In this document: in pieces, positions 53,784 to 61,998 of the stretch
Layout of the letters: the number at the start of each line of letters is the position of its first letter
Numbering within the stretch: the first letter of the stretch is position 1
Assembly: GCA_002842515.1 (NCBI GenBank)
Contig: PHDC01000001.1
Location: 1,736,001-1,800,000, forward strand
DNA length: 64,000 nt
Direction: 5' to 3'
Source of the DNA: Bacteroidetes bacterium HGW-Bacteroidetes-5
Lineage (GTDB): Bacteria; Bacteroidota; Bacteroidia; Bacteroidales; UBA932
Position numbers and translations under genes: made by a program
The notes under the pieces: generated by a model
What the model was told of the DNA's origin: nothing
Database searches by the model: none
What the model saw: the letters and a program-made list of their open reading frames with translations, nothing else

Positions 53784-55181
53784 ATGTTTAAAAGGTCAAT
53801 TACAACAAAATTTATGTTCCTGTATTTGATTGTGGGGTTTTCATCTCTCTCAATTATAGGAATCTACTCTTACTATAAAGCAAGAACTGCTCTCATAATG
53901 CGGGCAACCGAGCAGCTAATATCTGTGAAGTCGCTCAAAAAAGAGCAGATAGAGAACTACTTAAAAAGTAACGATAGGATAGATTTTGACCAGGTTGACA
54001 GGATTATGCTGGATACTAATCAAACTAATGGTTTAGGAAAAACGGGAGAGGTATATCTGGTAGATTCAAATTTCATTATGAGAAGCAAATCCAGGTTTCT
54101 CTCCCGCTCCGGTAGTCAGGTAATAGTCGGGACCAATGCTGTTAAAAGTGCTTTTAAGAGTGGTTGCGGCACATCGATCTCGACTGATTACAGGGGCGTT
54201 TTATGTCTTAGTTCGTTTGACAGGCTATCTGCAGATAATTATAATTGGGTAATTGTGGCAGAGATTGATTACAACGAAGCGATGATCCCAATTAAAAACC
54301 TTAGAAACGATCTGTTTTTTGTCTCAATCATTATCCTGGTTCTTATTTTATCTATAGCTCAGGTTATTACATCCGATATAATTTTGCCGATTGTTAAATT
54401 TAAAAAGGCAGCATTGAAAATTGGAGAGGGAGATTATGATGCCAAAGTAAATATTGAGTCAGAAAATGAATTTGGGGTACTGGCCCTTACTTTTAATCAA
54501 ATGATAGACAACATTCAGAAAAATACATCTGAACTGGTTGACGAAAAAGCTAAAAGAATCTCTGCGCTATATGATGGTCAGGAGTTTGAGCGTCACCGTA
54601 TCTCCCGCGAGCTTCACGACGGGTTAGCGCAAGAGCTCATTGCTATAAAAATGACGCTTGAGAACCTAATTAGCAGGAAAGAGGGGTTTAACAACCAAAA
54701 AATTAACGAATTAAAAACACAGGTAAACCACTCTATTGATGAATTAAGAAAAATCTCCACAGATTTGGCACCTTCCGGAATTCTGGAGTTCGGGTTTGAG
54801 ATGGCAATTAAGAACCTTTGCAACCAGGTTCAGAAAACGACGGGCATAAATATAGATTTCTCCTGGTTCGGCAATTTTGAGCATATAAAACAACGCACAA
54901 AAATATATTTGTATAGAATTGTACAGGAGGCATTGAATAATGCGATTAAACACTCAGAGGCAACACAGATTCAGATCCAGCTTACAGAAACGGCAGAGAA
55001 TCTGGTGTTGATTATTGAAGACAACGGGAAGGGGTTCAATTATGACACCAATGATCTGGGTTTGGGAAAGGGTTTGTTCAATATGCGCGAAAGAAGTATT
55101 TTATTGGATGGGACATTCGATGTGGAAACCTCACCGGAAAAAGGGACAACTATTCGGGTTAAGGTAAATAAAGTAGTGTAG
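53784..55181 (+). CDS. Sensor histidine kinase (HisKA_3 type)
   Basis: This 465-residue kinase has two membrane helices (about 8-28 and 178-198) around a periplasmic dCache-like sensor (GLGKTGEVYLVDSNFIMRSK), a HAMP segment, then the HisKA_3 box ERHRISRELHDGLAQELIAI (phospho-His278) and a HATPase_c domain (EALNNAIKHSEATQ, IEDNGKGFNY). It partners the LuxR-type regulator two bases downstream. The nearby amtB suggests a nitrogen or redox stimulus, but this is inference. Confidence 0.9.
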   Translation: MFKRSITTKFMFLYLIVGFSSLSIIGIYSYYKARTALIMRATEQLISVKSLKKEQIENYLKSNDRIDFDQVDRIMLDTNQTNGLGKTGEVYLVDSNFIMRSKSRFLSRSGSQVIVGTNAVKSAFKSGCGTSISTDYRGVLCLSSFDRLSADNYNWVIVAEIDYNEAMIPIKNLRNDLFFVSIIILVLILSIAQVITSDIILPIVKFKKAALKIGEGDYDAKVNIESENEFGVLALTFNQMIDNIQKNTSELVDEKAKRISALYDGQEFERHRISRELHDGLAQELIAIKMTLENLISRKEGFNNQKINELKTQVNHSIDELRKISTDLAPSGILEFGFEMAIKNLCNQVQKTTGINIDFSWFGNFEHIKQRTKIYLYRIVQEALNNAIKHSEATQIQIQLTETAENLVLIIEDNGKGFNYDTNDLGLGKGLFNMRERSILLDGTFDVETSPEKGTTIRVKVNKVV

Positions 55182-55183
55182 CT

Positions 55184-55846
55184 ATGAAAAAAATAAAAAT
55201 ATTGTTGGTAGATGACCATCAGATAATCCTGGATGGTGTTAAAACAATGCTAATAGACGAAGATGATATTGATTTTATAGGTTGTGCCTCTAATGGGGTT
55301 AAAGCGCTGGATATAATCAAGTCACAACTTCCGGATATTGTTATCAGCGATATCTCAATGCCCGATATGACCGGTATAGAGTTGACCTCAAAAATCGTTG
55401 AGTTAAACCTGCCTTCCAGGGTGCTTATTCTATCTATGTACACAACAGATGACTACATCTACAATGCAATTAAAGCCGGTGCAAGGGGAATCTTGCCAAA
55501 GCAGGATACCAACAAGGAGATGTTGCTGGAGGCTATAAGAACAATAAATGACGGAGAGGAGTACTACGCTTCAAACATCTCCAGAAACCTTATGAAGTCC
55601 TATGTCTCCAAGATCAAAAATATAAACTCTGCAGATAAATCTAAAAATTACTCCCTCACTTCGCGGGAAAAAGAGATATTGAAACTGTATGTAGAAGGCT
55701 TTTCAAATCACGAAGTAGCGGACAAATTGAACATCAGCATAAGAACAGTAGAGACTCACAAAAACAACATAATGCAAAAATTTGGCTTCAAAAGCACTGT
55801 CGAAATGGTAAAATTTGCATTGAAAAACAATATTGTCTCGTTTTGA
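55184..55846 (+). CDS. NarL/FixJ-family response regulator
   Basis: This 220-residue regulator has an N-terminal receiver with DDHQ and phospho-acceptor Asp56 in PDIVISDISMPDMTGIEL, and a C-terminal LuxR-type helix-turn-helix (LTSREKEILKLYVEGFSNHE, ISIRTVETHKNNIMQKFGFK). It starts two bases after the kinase gene. The R4 repeat begins four bases after the stop. Confidence 0.93.
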   Translation: MKKIKILLVDDHQIILDGVKTMLIDEDDIDFIGCASNGVKALDIIKSQLPDIVISDISMPDMTGIELTSKIVELNLPSRVLILSMYTTDDYIYNAIKAGARGILPKQDTNKEMLLEAIRTINDGEEYYASNISRNLMKSYVSKIKNINSADKSKNYSLTSREKEILKLYVEGFSNHEVADKLNISIRTVETHKNNIMQKFGFKSTVEMVKFALKNNIVSF

Positions 55847-55849
55847 GGG

Positions 55850-55879
55850 AACCTTGCCAAGCATCGTGGGGTTTAGTTG
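55850..55879 (+). repeat. Dispersed repeat, copy R4
   Basis: AACCTTGCCAAGCATCGTGG then GGTTTAGTTG; one C to T change in the core and a diverged right end. Directly downstream of the response regulator. Confidence 0.85.
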
Positions 55880-56011
55880 CCCACTAAGGGATTACCTCAC
55901 TTCGTTCGGTGATCCCCGAGGGGGGCTTCAAAGAAGAAAAAGCCTTATGCTGTGCATAAGTTTTTTTGTTTCCGTCTTCGTGCTAAAGCAAGCTTTGCAC
56001 TTACCGGAAAC

Positions 56012-56039
56012 AAAAAACCGGGCTTTTGCCCGGCTTTTT
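56012..56039 (-). terminator. Terminator for tRNA-Ser, also readable in the opposite direction
   Basis: CCGGGC pairs with GCCCGG around a TTTT/AAAA loop, with T runs on both strands: TTTTTT after the hairpin on the minus strand (tRNA transcript) and CTTTTTC on the plus strand (response-regulator side). Confidence 0.7.
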
Positions 56040-56045
56040 CTTCTT

Positions 56046-56136
56046 TGGCGGAGAGAGGGGGATTCGAACCCCCGATACCTTTTTGAGGTATACTCGCTTT
56101 CCAGGCGGGCCAGTTCAACCACTCCTGCATCTCTCC
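56046..56136 (-). tRNA. tRNA-Ser (anticodon GGA), CCA encoded
   Basis: On the minus strand the acceptor stem GGAGAGA pairs with TCTCTCC, followed by discriminator G and an encoded CCA. The T arm contains GGGGGTTCGAATCCCCC; a long variable arm (TATACCTCAAAAAGGTATC) marks a serine tRNA. The anticodon loop is CTGGAAA with GGA at 56100-56102. Ends: 56136 (5') to 56046 (with CCA). Confidence 0.95.
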
Positions 56137-56270
56137 CTGTTTGTTCTGTTTGAGTGTGCGAAGATATAAAACTATGTTAAGATATAAAAACCAGATGGGG
56201 GAACAATTTAGAGTGGGAGTTTTTCGGAATTTTTTTGGGTAATATTGCCGGGGAAGTAATATTTATTATA

Positions 56271-56278
56271 TATATTTG
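56271..56278 (+). promoter_or_regulatory. -7 promoter element for the secreted protein / LamG-LruC pair
   Basis: TATATTTG matches TAnnTTTG; the next ATG is at 56332. Confidence 0.5.
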
Positions 56279-56331
56279 CTCGAGAGTATCTTAGGGAGCT
56301 AATTCTGTTGTAATAATTATACTTTACCATT

Positions 56332-56862
56332 ATGAAAAAAGAGAGTAGCACATTAGTATGTATCGTTGCGATTTTTTTATTGACTATCGCTGCCACACCT
56401 GTTTACGGACAAAAGAATGAAGGAGGCCCGCGAACGGGGTTTGCTCTGGTGTCGGGGGTCAACTTCGGGAGGGGTGTGAGTGGAGATATCTGCTTTGAGA
56501 TAGAGCGGCTTTATAATGAGGCGGTTCATATTGGTGCAGGTGTCGGTGGAGGATACAACGCAATGGCTGCTTACGGTGGTACAATGAAGGGGTTTCATAT
56601 GCCGTTGTATGCATATGCAGGATATAGTTTTCCGCTTAATTCAGGCTTAGCTGCCATTACCCGGTTAGATTGCGGATATGTTTTTAGACAGGATAGTTAC
56701 GAATCTTCCCTGTTCCTAAACCCGCAGATAGGTCTTCTGTTCAACTCTAAAGAGAGATCTGCAAAACCCTTCCTGCTCATTGGTTACCGCAAAGACGGTT
56801 ACTCCGGCTTCACACTGGATGGTTATAACGGGCTTTCGCTAAAGTTTGGGTTCCGGTTTTAA
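56332..56862 (+). CDS. Secreted outer-membrane-barrel-like hypothetical protein
   Basis: This 176-residue protein has a signal peptide (ending TPVYGQ) and short alternating strands ending in LSLKFGFRF, a typical outer-membrane C-terminal Phe. The body (RTGFALVSGVNFGRGVSGDI, PLYAYAGYSFPLNSGLAAIT) suggests a small eight-strand barrel. Family not recognised. It is 11 bases ahead of the LamG/LruC lipoprotein gene. Confidence 0.75.
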   Translation: MKKESSTLVCIVAIFLLTIAATPVYGQKNEGGPRTGFALVSGVNFGRGVSGDICFEIERLYNEAVHIGAGVGGGYNAMAAYGGTMKGFHMPLYAYAGYSFPLNSGLAAITRLDCGYVFRQDSYESSLFLNPQIGLLFNSKERSAKPFLLIGYRKDGYSGFTLDGYNGLSLKFGFRF

Positions 56863-56873
56863 CTCTCTGCAAT

Positions 56874-58715
56874 ATGAAACGGTCAAATCTCTATATTTTA
56901 TTGCTGCTGCCTGTAGTGGTTGCGTGTGTTAAGATGCCGGGCGGCTCCGGAGAGACTCCTCCAAAGAGTTTCGAAGAGATGACCATCTCCCCGGATTTTA
57001 ACTGGAAAACATCTAAGGATATCAAACTCTCTATATACTCAGACCTTACATCAATAATAAAGATTACGTCTCTGGACGGCAAAATCTCTTATCATAAGGG
57101 GTTTAATAACAGATCGCCGGAGAACTATTTGGTTATCATTACCGTTCCTGCAGATGTTAAGGCTGTGTTGATCAATGGGAAAGAGTTCAAAATCGACAGC
57201 GCAGAGTTATCTGTGGTGCTATCTGCAATAGGGGAATCTGCAACGGAAAACAACTTTTTCGCAGCGCAGGCGGCGGCTGTGCCTCTGGGGTACTGGAGTT
57301 TTGACGAGGGGAGCGGTAATACGGCCTTAGATTCGTTCGGAAGTAATAACGGAACAGTTGCCAACGCAACAAGAACCCCGGGCATCAAGGGTGGGGCGCT
57401 ATATTTTAACGGGACAAGTGGCAATGTAAATATCGCGAGTACGCCTCAGCTTAGCCCTGCAGATGCAATTACAATGATGACCTGGGTCTTCTCCGAGGAG
57501 AATAGAACTGCCAAGATCTTTCAGAAGGGAGATTGGGATGGGCCCGGGTTACGGCAGGATGTTTGGAAGGGGTGGAGTTGCGGGATAAGGATGGATAATG
57601 ATACAGGGCATTCATTAGAGTGGAATAACGGAAGGCCAATTCTTAATGAGTGGTATCACCTTGCTATGACTTATGACGGATCTCTCCTCGCTTTTTACGT
57701 AAATGGCCGCCTATGGGAAAGCAAGCCTGTTACGGGCAAGCTCAAGGTCAACTCGAGAAATATCTCTATTGGGTCAGATAACGCCGTTCAAAAATTCTTT
57801 AAAGGGAAGATAGATGAGGTTTTTCTTTACGGGAGTGCACTTTCGGCTCAAGAGATTCAAAGCGTTGTGCAGTCGGTTTCAAATCCGGACAGTGATGGCG
57901 ATGGAATTCCCAATGAAGATGACGCCTACCCTGCAGATGCCGGGATGGCTTTTGAGAACTACTACCCCTCTTCCGGTTACGGTACGCTCGCTTTTGAAGA
58001 TATGTGGCCATCCAAGGGTGACTATGACTTTAATGACCTTGTAATAGATTACCGGTTTAAGATAATCACCGATGCTTCCAACTATGTTTCGGCAGTCTCT
58101 TGCAGCTTTATTGTCAAGGCTATAGGTGCTGCCTATGCCAATGGATTCGGCTTTCAGCTAAACTCGCCATCTTTTGATGTGTCTGATATTCAGGTTAGCG
58201 GCGGGGTGTTGGAGCAGGGGCAGAATCTGCCTACATTTATTGTGTTTAACAATGCGAGTTCGCTTATGAGCTCTACGGGAAGTTTTGGGGTGAATGTAAA
58301 AAAGGGAGAGCCTTATGTACAGCCGGCAGTCATTGAGATGAACATCTCGTTTACCCCTCATAAATACACACTTAACAACCTCAACATCTCCGGGTTTAAC
58401 CCTTTCATTTTTGTGAACGGCAACAGGGGAAGAGAGGTTCACCTTCCGGACTATCCGCCTACCTCAAGGGCATCTGCAGCGCTCTTTGGCACCGGAGCAG
58501 ACAACTCCTCTTCCGGTATAGGCAGATATTATAAAACCGCAGAAAATCTGCCTTGGGCCATCAACATCATTTCGGGCTTCGAACACGTGATTGAGCGCGT
58601 AGAGATTACCGATGCATATCTTAAGTTCTCTTTATGGGCGCAATCTGCAGGAGTACAGTACCCGGACTGGTACTTGAATAGAGCCGGCTACAGAATTGCG
58701 CATAATATCTATTGA
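56874..58715 (+). CDS. LamG- and LruC-domain cell-surface lipoprotein
   Basis: This 613-residue protein has lipobox VVAC (Cys18), a LamG/concanavalin-like domain at about 135-330 (LGYWSFDEGSGNTALDSFGS), a calcium-binding type-3 repeat NPDSDGDGIPNEDDAYPADA, and a C-terminal LruC domain (YYPSSGYGTLAFEDMWPSKG, DYDFNDLVIDYRF). Such proteins are exported to the cell surface and bind glycans or other matrix. The barrel-like gene just upstream may be a partner. Confidence 0.88.
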   Translation: MKRSNLYILLLLPVVVACVKMPGGSGETPPKSFEEMTISPDFNWKTSKDIKLSIYSDLTSIIKITSLDGKISYHKGFNNRSPENYLVIITVPADVKAVLINGKEFKIDSAELSVVLSAIGESATENNFFAAQAAAVPLGYWSFDEGSGNTALDSFGSNNGTVANATRTPGIKGGALYFNGTSGNVNIASTPQLSPADAITMMTWVFSEENRTAKIFQKGDWDGPGLRQDVWKGWSCGIRMDNDTGHSLEWNNGRPILNEWYHLAMTYDGSLLAFYVNGRLWESKPVTGKLKVNSRNISIGSDNAVQKFFKGKIDEVFLYGSALSAQEIQSVVQSVSNPDSDGDGIPNEDDAYPADAGMAFENYYPSSGYGTLAFEDMWPSKGDYDFNDLVIDYRFKIITDASNYVSAVSCSFIVKAIGAAYANGFGFQLNSPSFDVSDIQVSGGVLEQGQNLPTFIVFNNASSLMSSTGSFGVNVKKGEPYVQPAVIEMNISFTPHKYTLNNLNISGFNPFIFVNGNRGREVHLPDYPPTSRASAALFGTGADNSSSGIGRYYKTAENLPWAINIISGFEHVIERVEITDAYLKFSLWAQSAGVQYPDWYLNRAGYRIAHNIY

Positions 58716-58744
58716 TTTTTTTCGTCTCAGAGACTCCCATTTGA

Positions 58745-58857
58745 TGTCAAATTATCGCATAAATTGACAAAAGGTATTGGCAAATAATTTTTTTGACAGA
58801 AAATAGCTCAATTGTCAAAAAAACGCTATATTTGACAAAAAGAAAATATTATGTCAA
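58745..58857 (+). promoter_or_regulatory. Array of TTGACA/TGTCAA half-sites over the fic promoter
   Basis: Six sites, TGTCAAAT (58745), ATTGACAAAA (58763), TTTGACA (58792), ATTGTCAAAA (58811), TTTGACAAAA (58831) and ATGTCAAATC (58851), share TTGACA or its complement. The -7 element TATATTTG (58827-58834) overlaps the fifth and the start codon overlaps the sixth, an arrangement suited to autorepression. Confidence 0.65.
58827..58834 (+). promoter_or_regulatory. -7 promoter element for fic
   Basis: TATATTTG matches TAnnTTTG; only about 16 bases separate it from the ATG at 58851, so the leader would be very short. Confidence 0.55.
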
Positions 58858-59972
58858 ATCTTACCGAGCCATTTGATAGAAATAAGCCATACAACAATCT
58901 TCCAATACTTCCCCCTGATGACGAAATAGTTGAAAGCCGGGAGGTTCTTAAGGGTTTAATCAATGCAAATAAGGCACTTGCAGAGCTTAAGGGGATTGCT
59001 AAAAAATTGCCCAATCAATCGATGCTTGTTAATACAATTATATTGAGAGAGGCAAAGGCAAGTACAGAGATTGAGAACATCTTTACTACAGATGATGAGC
59101 TATACCAATCATTTACAATAAGCGATTCAGAACAAAAGATCAATACAAAAGAGGTATTAAGGTACAGGCAGGCGCTTTGGAAAGGTTATAATGATATAGT
59201 TGTCAGGCAGGCAATTACGATTGATGCACTAATTAGTATCTATCGGGAAATTAAACAGGCAAATGATGGAATAAGGCCACCTCAAACAGAAACGGTTATT
59301 TTGAAAAGAGGGAGTGGAAGGTTATTAGGCGAGGTTATCTACACCCCACCAAGAGGAGTCCAAGTTATTAAAGAGAAGCTGAATAATCTGTTGGAATATA
59401 TTAATGACGATGTAAAGTATCCTTATGACCCTTTACTAAAAATAGCTGTCTCTCATTATCAATTTGAAGCCATTCACCCATTCAGGGATGGCAATGGAAG
59501 AACCGGAAGAGTTTTGAGCATTCTGCTTATGATTCAAAAACATTTACTGGATGTGCCGATTCTTTATTTAAGTGCGTACATCATAAGAGAAAAAGAGGAA
59601 TATTATGAGTTACTCAAAAACGTAACGGCACACAGAAACTGGAGTCAATGGATTATATATATGCTTAAAGCAATTGAAGAGACCTCCAGATACACAATAA
59701 GCAAGATTGAAGAGATTGATAGACTTTTCACAAGAACAAAAGAGTTAATCAATACAAGATATCCATCCATTAGAAAAGAGTTTATTGAAAAATTATTCGA
59801 ACAGCCATATATAAGTCCTAAAAAATTGCTGGATAATAATATGAAAAGTTTAAATACAGCAAAAAAATACCTTATTCAACTTGAAGAGATGGGTATTCTA
59901 ACAAGTAAAAAGATAGGCAAAGAGGTTGTCTATATCAATATAGACCTATTTAATATCCTGGCTGAATCATAG
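58851..59972 (+). CDS. Fic-family AMP-transferase with winged-helix C-terminus
   Basis: This 373-residue protein has the Fic catalytic motif HPFRDGNGR (His209 to Arg217) and the inhibitory motif STEIEN (Ser71 to Asn76) placed N-terminal to it, which is the class II arrangement of self-inhibited enzymes. Fic enzymes transfer AMP to hydroxyl groups of target proteins. A C-terminal winged helix (KKLLDNNMKSLNTAKKYLIQ) follows, suggesting DNA binding and autoregulation through the TTGACA array upstream. Length normal. No separate antitoxin is next to it. Confidence 0.92.
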   Translation: MSNLTEPFDRNKPYNNLPILPPDDEIVESREVLKGLINANKALAELKGIAKKLPNQSMLVNTIILREAKASTEIENIFTTDDELYQSFTISDSEQKINTKEVLRYRQALWKGYNDIVVRQAITIDALISIYREIKQANDGIRPPQTETVILKRGSGRLLGEVIYTPPRGVQVIKEKLNNLLEYINDDVKYPYDPLLKIAVSHYQFEAIHPFRDGNGRTGRVLSILLMIQKHLLDVPILYLSAYIIREKEEYYELLKNVTAHRNWSQWIIYMLKAIEETSRYTISKIEEIDRLFTRTKELINTRYPSIRKEFIEKLFEQPYISPKKLLDNNMKSLNTAKKYLIQLEEMGILTSKKIGKEVVYINIDLFNILAES

Positions 59973-59990
59973 CCTTTAACAGTTGCACGA

Positions 59991-60464
59991 ATGGATACAC
60001 TTCTGCTCATAATCTCAATTCTCCTGCTGCTTGCCGGAATTGCCGGTTCGGTGCTGCCTGTGCTGCCGGGGCCGCCGCTGGCTTTTGGCGCCCTTATTCT
60101 GCTTCACATTACCAAGTATGCCCAGTTTAGCACAACTCTGCTGGTTGTTCTGGGCGTCATCACTGTGGTGGTTACTGTTCTAGACTATTTTATTCCGGCC
60201 TGGAGCACCGGCAAGTTTGGCGGGAGCAGATACGGCTCTCGCGGCGCTATTGCGGGGATGATTGTTGGTCTCTTCTTCGGGCCTTTGGGTCTGATTATAG
60301 GCCCATTCATCGGTGCCTACCTGGGCGAACTGCTCGGTGGCCAAAACTCACAATTCGCACTCAAATCTGCCTTCGGCTCCTTTATCGGCTTTCTGCTCGG
60401 AACCGGCCTCAAACTCATCTTGTCGTTGGTGATGCTATATTATTGGATTGACACTATTTTGTGA
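59991..60464 (+). CDS. DUF456 family membrane protein
   Basis: This 157-residue protein has four or five predicted helices and the DUF456 pattern (LAGIAGSVLPVLPGPPLAFG, IPAWSTGKFGGSRYGSRGAI and GLFFGPLGLIIGPFIGAYLG). Function unknown. It is convergent with pgk, with a large palindrome in the 167-base gap. Confidence 0.85.
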   Translation: MDTLLLIISILLLLAGIAGSVLPVLPGPPLAFGALILLHITKYAQFSTTLLVVLGVITVVVTVLDYFIPAWSTGKFGGSRYGSRGAIAGMIVGLFFGPLGLIIGPFIGAYLGELLGGQNSQFALKSAFGSFIGFLLGTGLKLILSLVMLYYWIDTIL

Positions 60465-60471
60465 AACCAAG

Positions 60472-60596
60472 CTCTGCCAGAGTTTGATGTAACTTTCAAT
60501 ATGTCAATCAAATACAAACCCCAGTTTTCCAAGTTTGGAAAACTGGGGTTTGTAATCTACTGAATAACAATGTATTTCATCAAACACTGCCAAAGT
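60472..60596. repeat. Palindromic intergenic element, copy C, with a long inner stem
   Basis: Outer imperfect inverted repeats TCTGCCAGAGTTTGATG (60473-60489) and CATCAAACACTGCCA (60578-60592) resemble the ends of the element after frr (CTGCCAGTGTTTTG). Inside is a perfect 19-bp inverted repeat at 60514-60532 and 60535-60553 (ACAAACCCCAGTTTTCCAA and its complement), probably a bidirectional terminator between the DUF456 gene and pgk. Apart from the ends the interior is unlike copies A and B. Confidence 0.55.
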
Positions 60597-60606
60597 TCGT
60601 TCCCAG

Positions 60607-60633
60607 CAAAGCCCCACGATGCTTGGCAAGGTT
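60607..60633 (-). repeat. Dispersed repeat, copy R5 (minus strand)
   Basis: On the minus strand, AACCTTGCCAAGCATCGTGG followed by GGCTTTG. It begins within the pgk stop codon, so it lies exactly at the 3' end of pgk, as R3 and R4 do for their genes. Confidence 0.85.
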
Positions 60634-61891
60634 ATTCCGCTCTGATGGCGGCGATTCCGGGGAGTTCAATTCCCTCCAGGTATTCCAACATTGCGCCTCC
60701 GCCGGTAGATACATAGCTCACTTTATTGGCAAAGCCCATCTGGGTAACTGCAGCTACAGAATCGCCGCCGCCCACCAGGGTGAAGACGCCGGTTGAGGTG
60801 ATATCTGCAAGTAGAGTGGCGATGGTTTTGGTTCCGTTTGCGAATTTCTCCATTTCGAAAACTCCTACAGGGCCGTTCCAGAGTACGGTTTTAGATGCGC
60901 GCAAAACAGCTTCCCACTCTTTGAGGGTAGATGGGGCGGCGTCCATTCCAAGCCATCCGTCCGGAATTGCATTGTCCTGACAGATTTTTGTGTTGGCGTC
61001 GTTGCTGAATGCATCTGCACACACAACCTCGCCGGAGTAGTAGAGTTTGACCCCTTTTGCGGCGGCCTTTTCCAGGATGGTGAGCGCAAGCTCCATCTGG
61101 TCATCTTCGCAGAGAGAGTTTCCAATCTTACCACCTTGTGCTTTGATAAAGGTGAAGACCATACCGCCGCCGATAATCATATTGTCGCATACATCAAAAA
61201 GCTTCTCGATAATGGCAATTTTGGAAGATACTTTGGCCCCGCCGATAATTGCTGTCACAGGGTGTTCTGGAGATTTTAGCACTTTGTCTATAGCTTTAAT
61301 CTCGCCCTCCATTACATACCCAAACATTTTATCGTTAGGGAAGTATTTGGCTATAAGGGCTGTAGATGCGTGAGCACGGTGGGCAGTACCAAAAGCGTCG
61401 TTGATATAACAATCTGCATAAGAGGCCAGCTTTTTGGTAAACTCCTTCTGAAGCTCCTTCATAGCAGCTTTGGCAGCCTTCTTCACGTCGTCCGTAGCAT
61501 CTTCTGCCAAATCGCGTGGTTTTCCCTCCTCCTGAGCATAGAAACGAAGGTTCTCAAGAAGCAGAACCTCACCAGGTTTAAGGGTTGCAGATAGTTGTGC
61601 GGCCTCCTCTCCCATACAGTCAGGAGCAAATTTGATCTTTACTCCAAGCTTCTCCTCTATTGCCGGAATTATATGTTTAAGAGAGTATTTGCCGGTTGGC
61701 CCTTTTGGACGACCCAGGTGGGACATCACGATTAGGGATCCACCCTTCTCAAGTACTTTTTTAAGTGTCGGAATTGCTGCTCTGATGCGAGTGTCATCTG
61801 TAATTTGAAAAGATTCGTTAAGGGGAACATTAAAGTCTACCCTCACAATGGCTCTTTTACCCGTGAAGTTGTAATTATCAATACTTTGCAT
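60632..61891 (-). CDS. pgk: Phosphoglycerate kinase
   Basis: This 419-residue glycolytic enzyme makes ATP and 3-phosphoglycerate from 1,3-bisphosphoglycerate. It starts with [20 protein letters not shown], contains [33 protein letters not shown], and the nucleotide-site segment [19 protein letters not shown] with [15 protein letters not shown]. Length normal. The start follows a short gap to the divergent methyltransferase gene. Confidence 0.95.
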   Translation of the reverse strand: MQSIDNYNFTGKRAIVRVDFNVPLNESFQITDDTRIRAAIPTLKKVLEKGGSLIVMSHLGRPKGPTGKYSLKHIIPAIEEKLGVKIKFAPDCMGEEAAQLSATLKPGEVLLLENLRFYAQEEGKPRDLAEDATDDVKKAAKAAMKELQKEFTKKLASYADCYINDAFGTAHRAHASTALIAKYFPNDKMFGYVMEGEIKAIDKVLKSPEHPVTAIIGGAKVSSKIAIIEKLFDVCDNMIIGGGMVFTFIKAQGGKIGNSLCEDDQMELALTILEKAAAKGVKLYYSGEVVCADAFSNDANTKICQDNAIPDGWLGMDAAPSTLKEWEAVLRASKTVLWNGPVGVFEMEKFANGTKTIATLLADITSTGVFTLVGGGDSVAAVTQMGFANKVSYVSTGGGAMLEYLEGIELPGIAAIRAE

Positions 61892-61998
61892 ATGGAATAT
61901 TTATTAAATAAATGTTTATCCGAGCCGCAAAATTAAGAATATTCTCAGAAAATTACTACCTTCGGGGCTGTTTAATTAACAATTTAAAACCAAATTTT

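Noticed and set aside
55833..56153. A 106-residue frame over the response regulator end and tRNA
   Set aside because: It crosses the terminator and the tRNA gene, so it is not a real gene.
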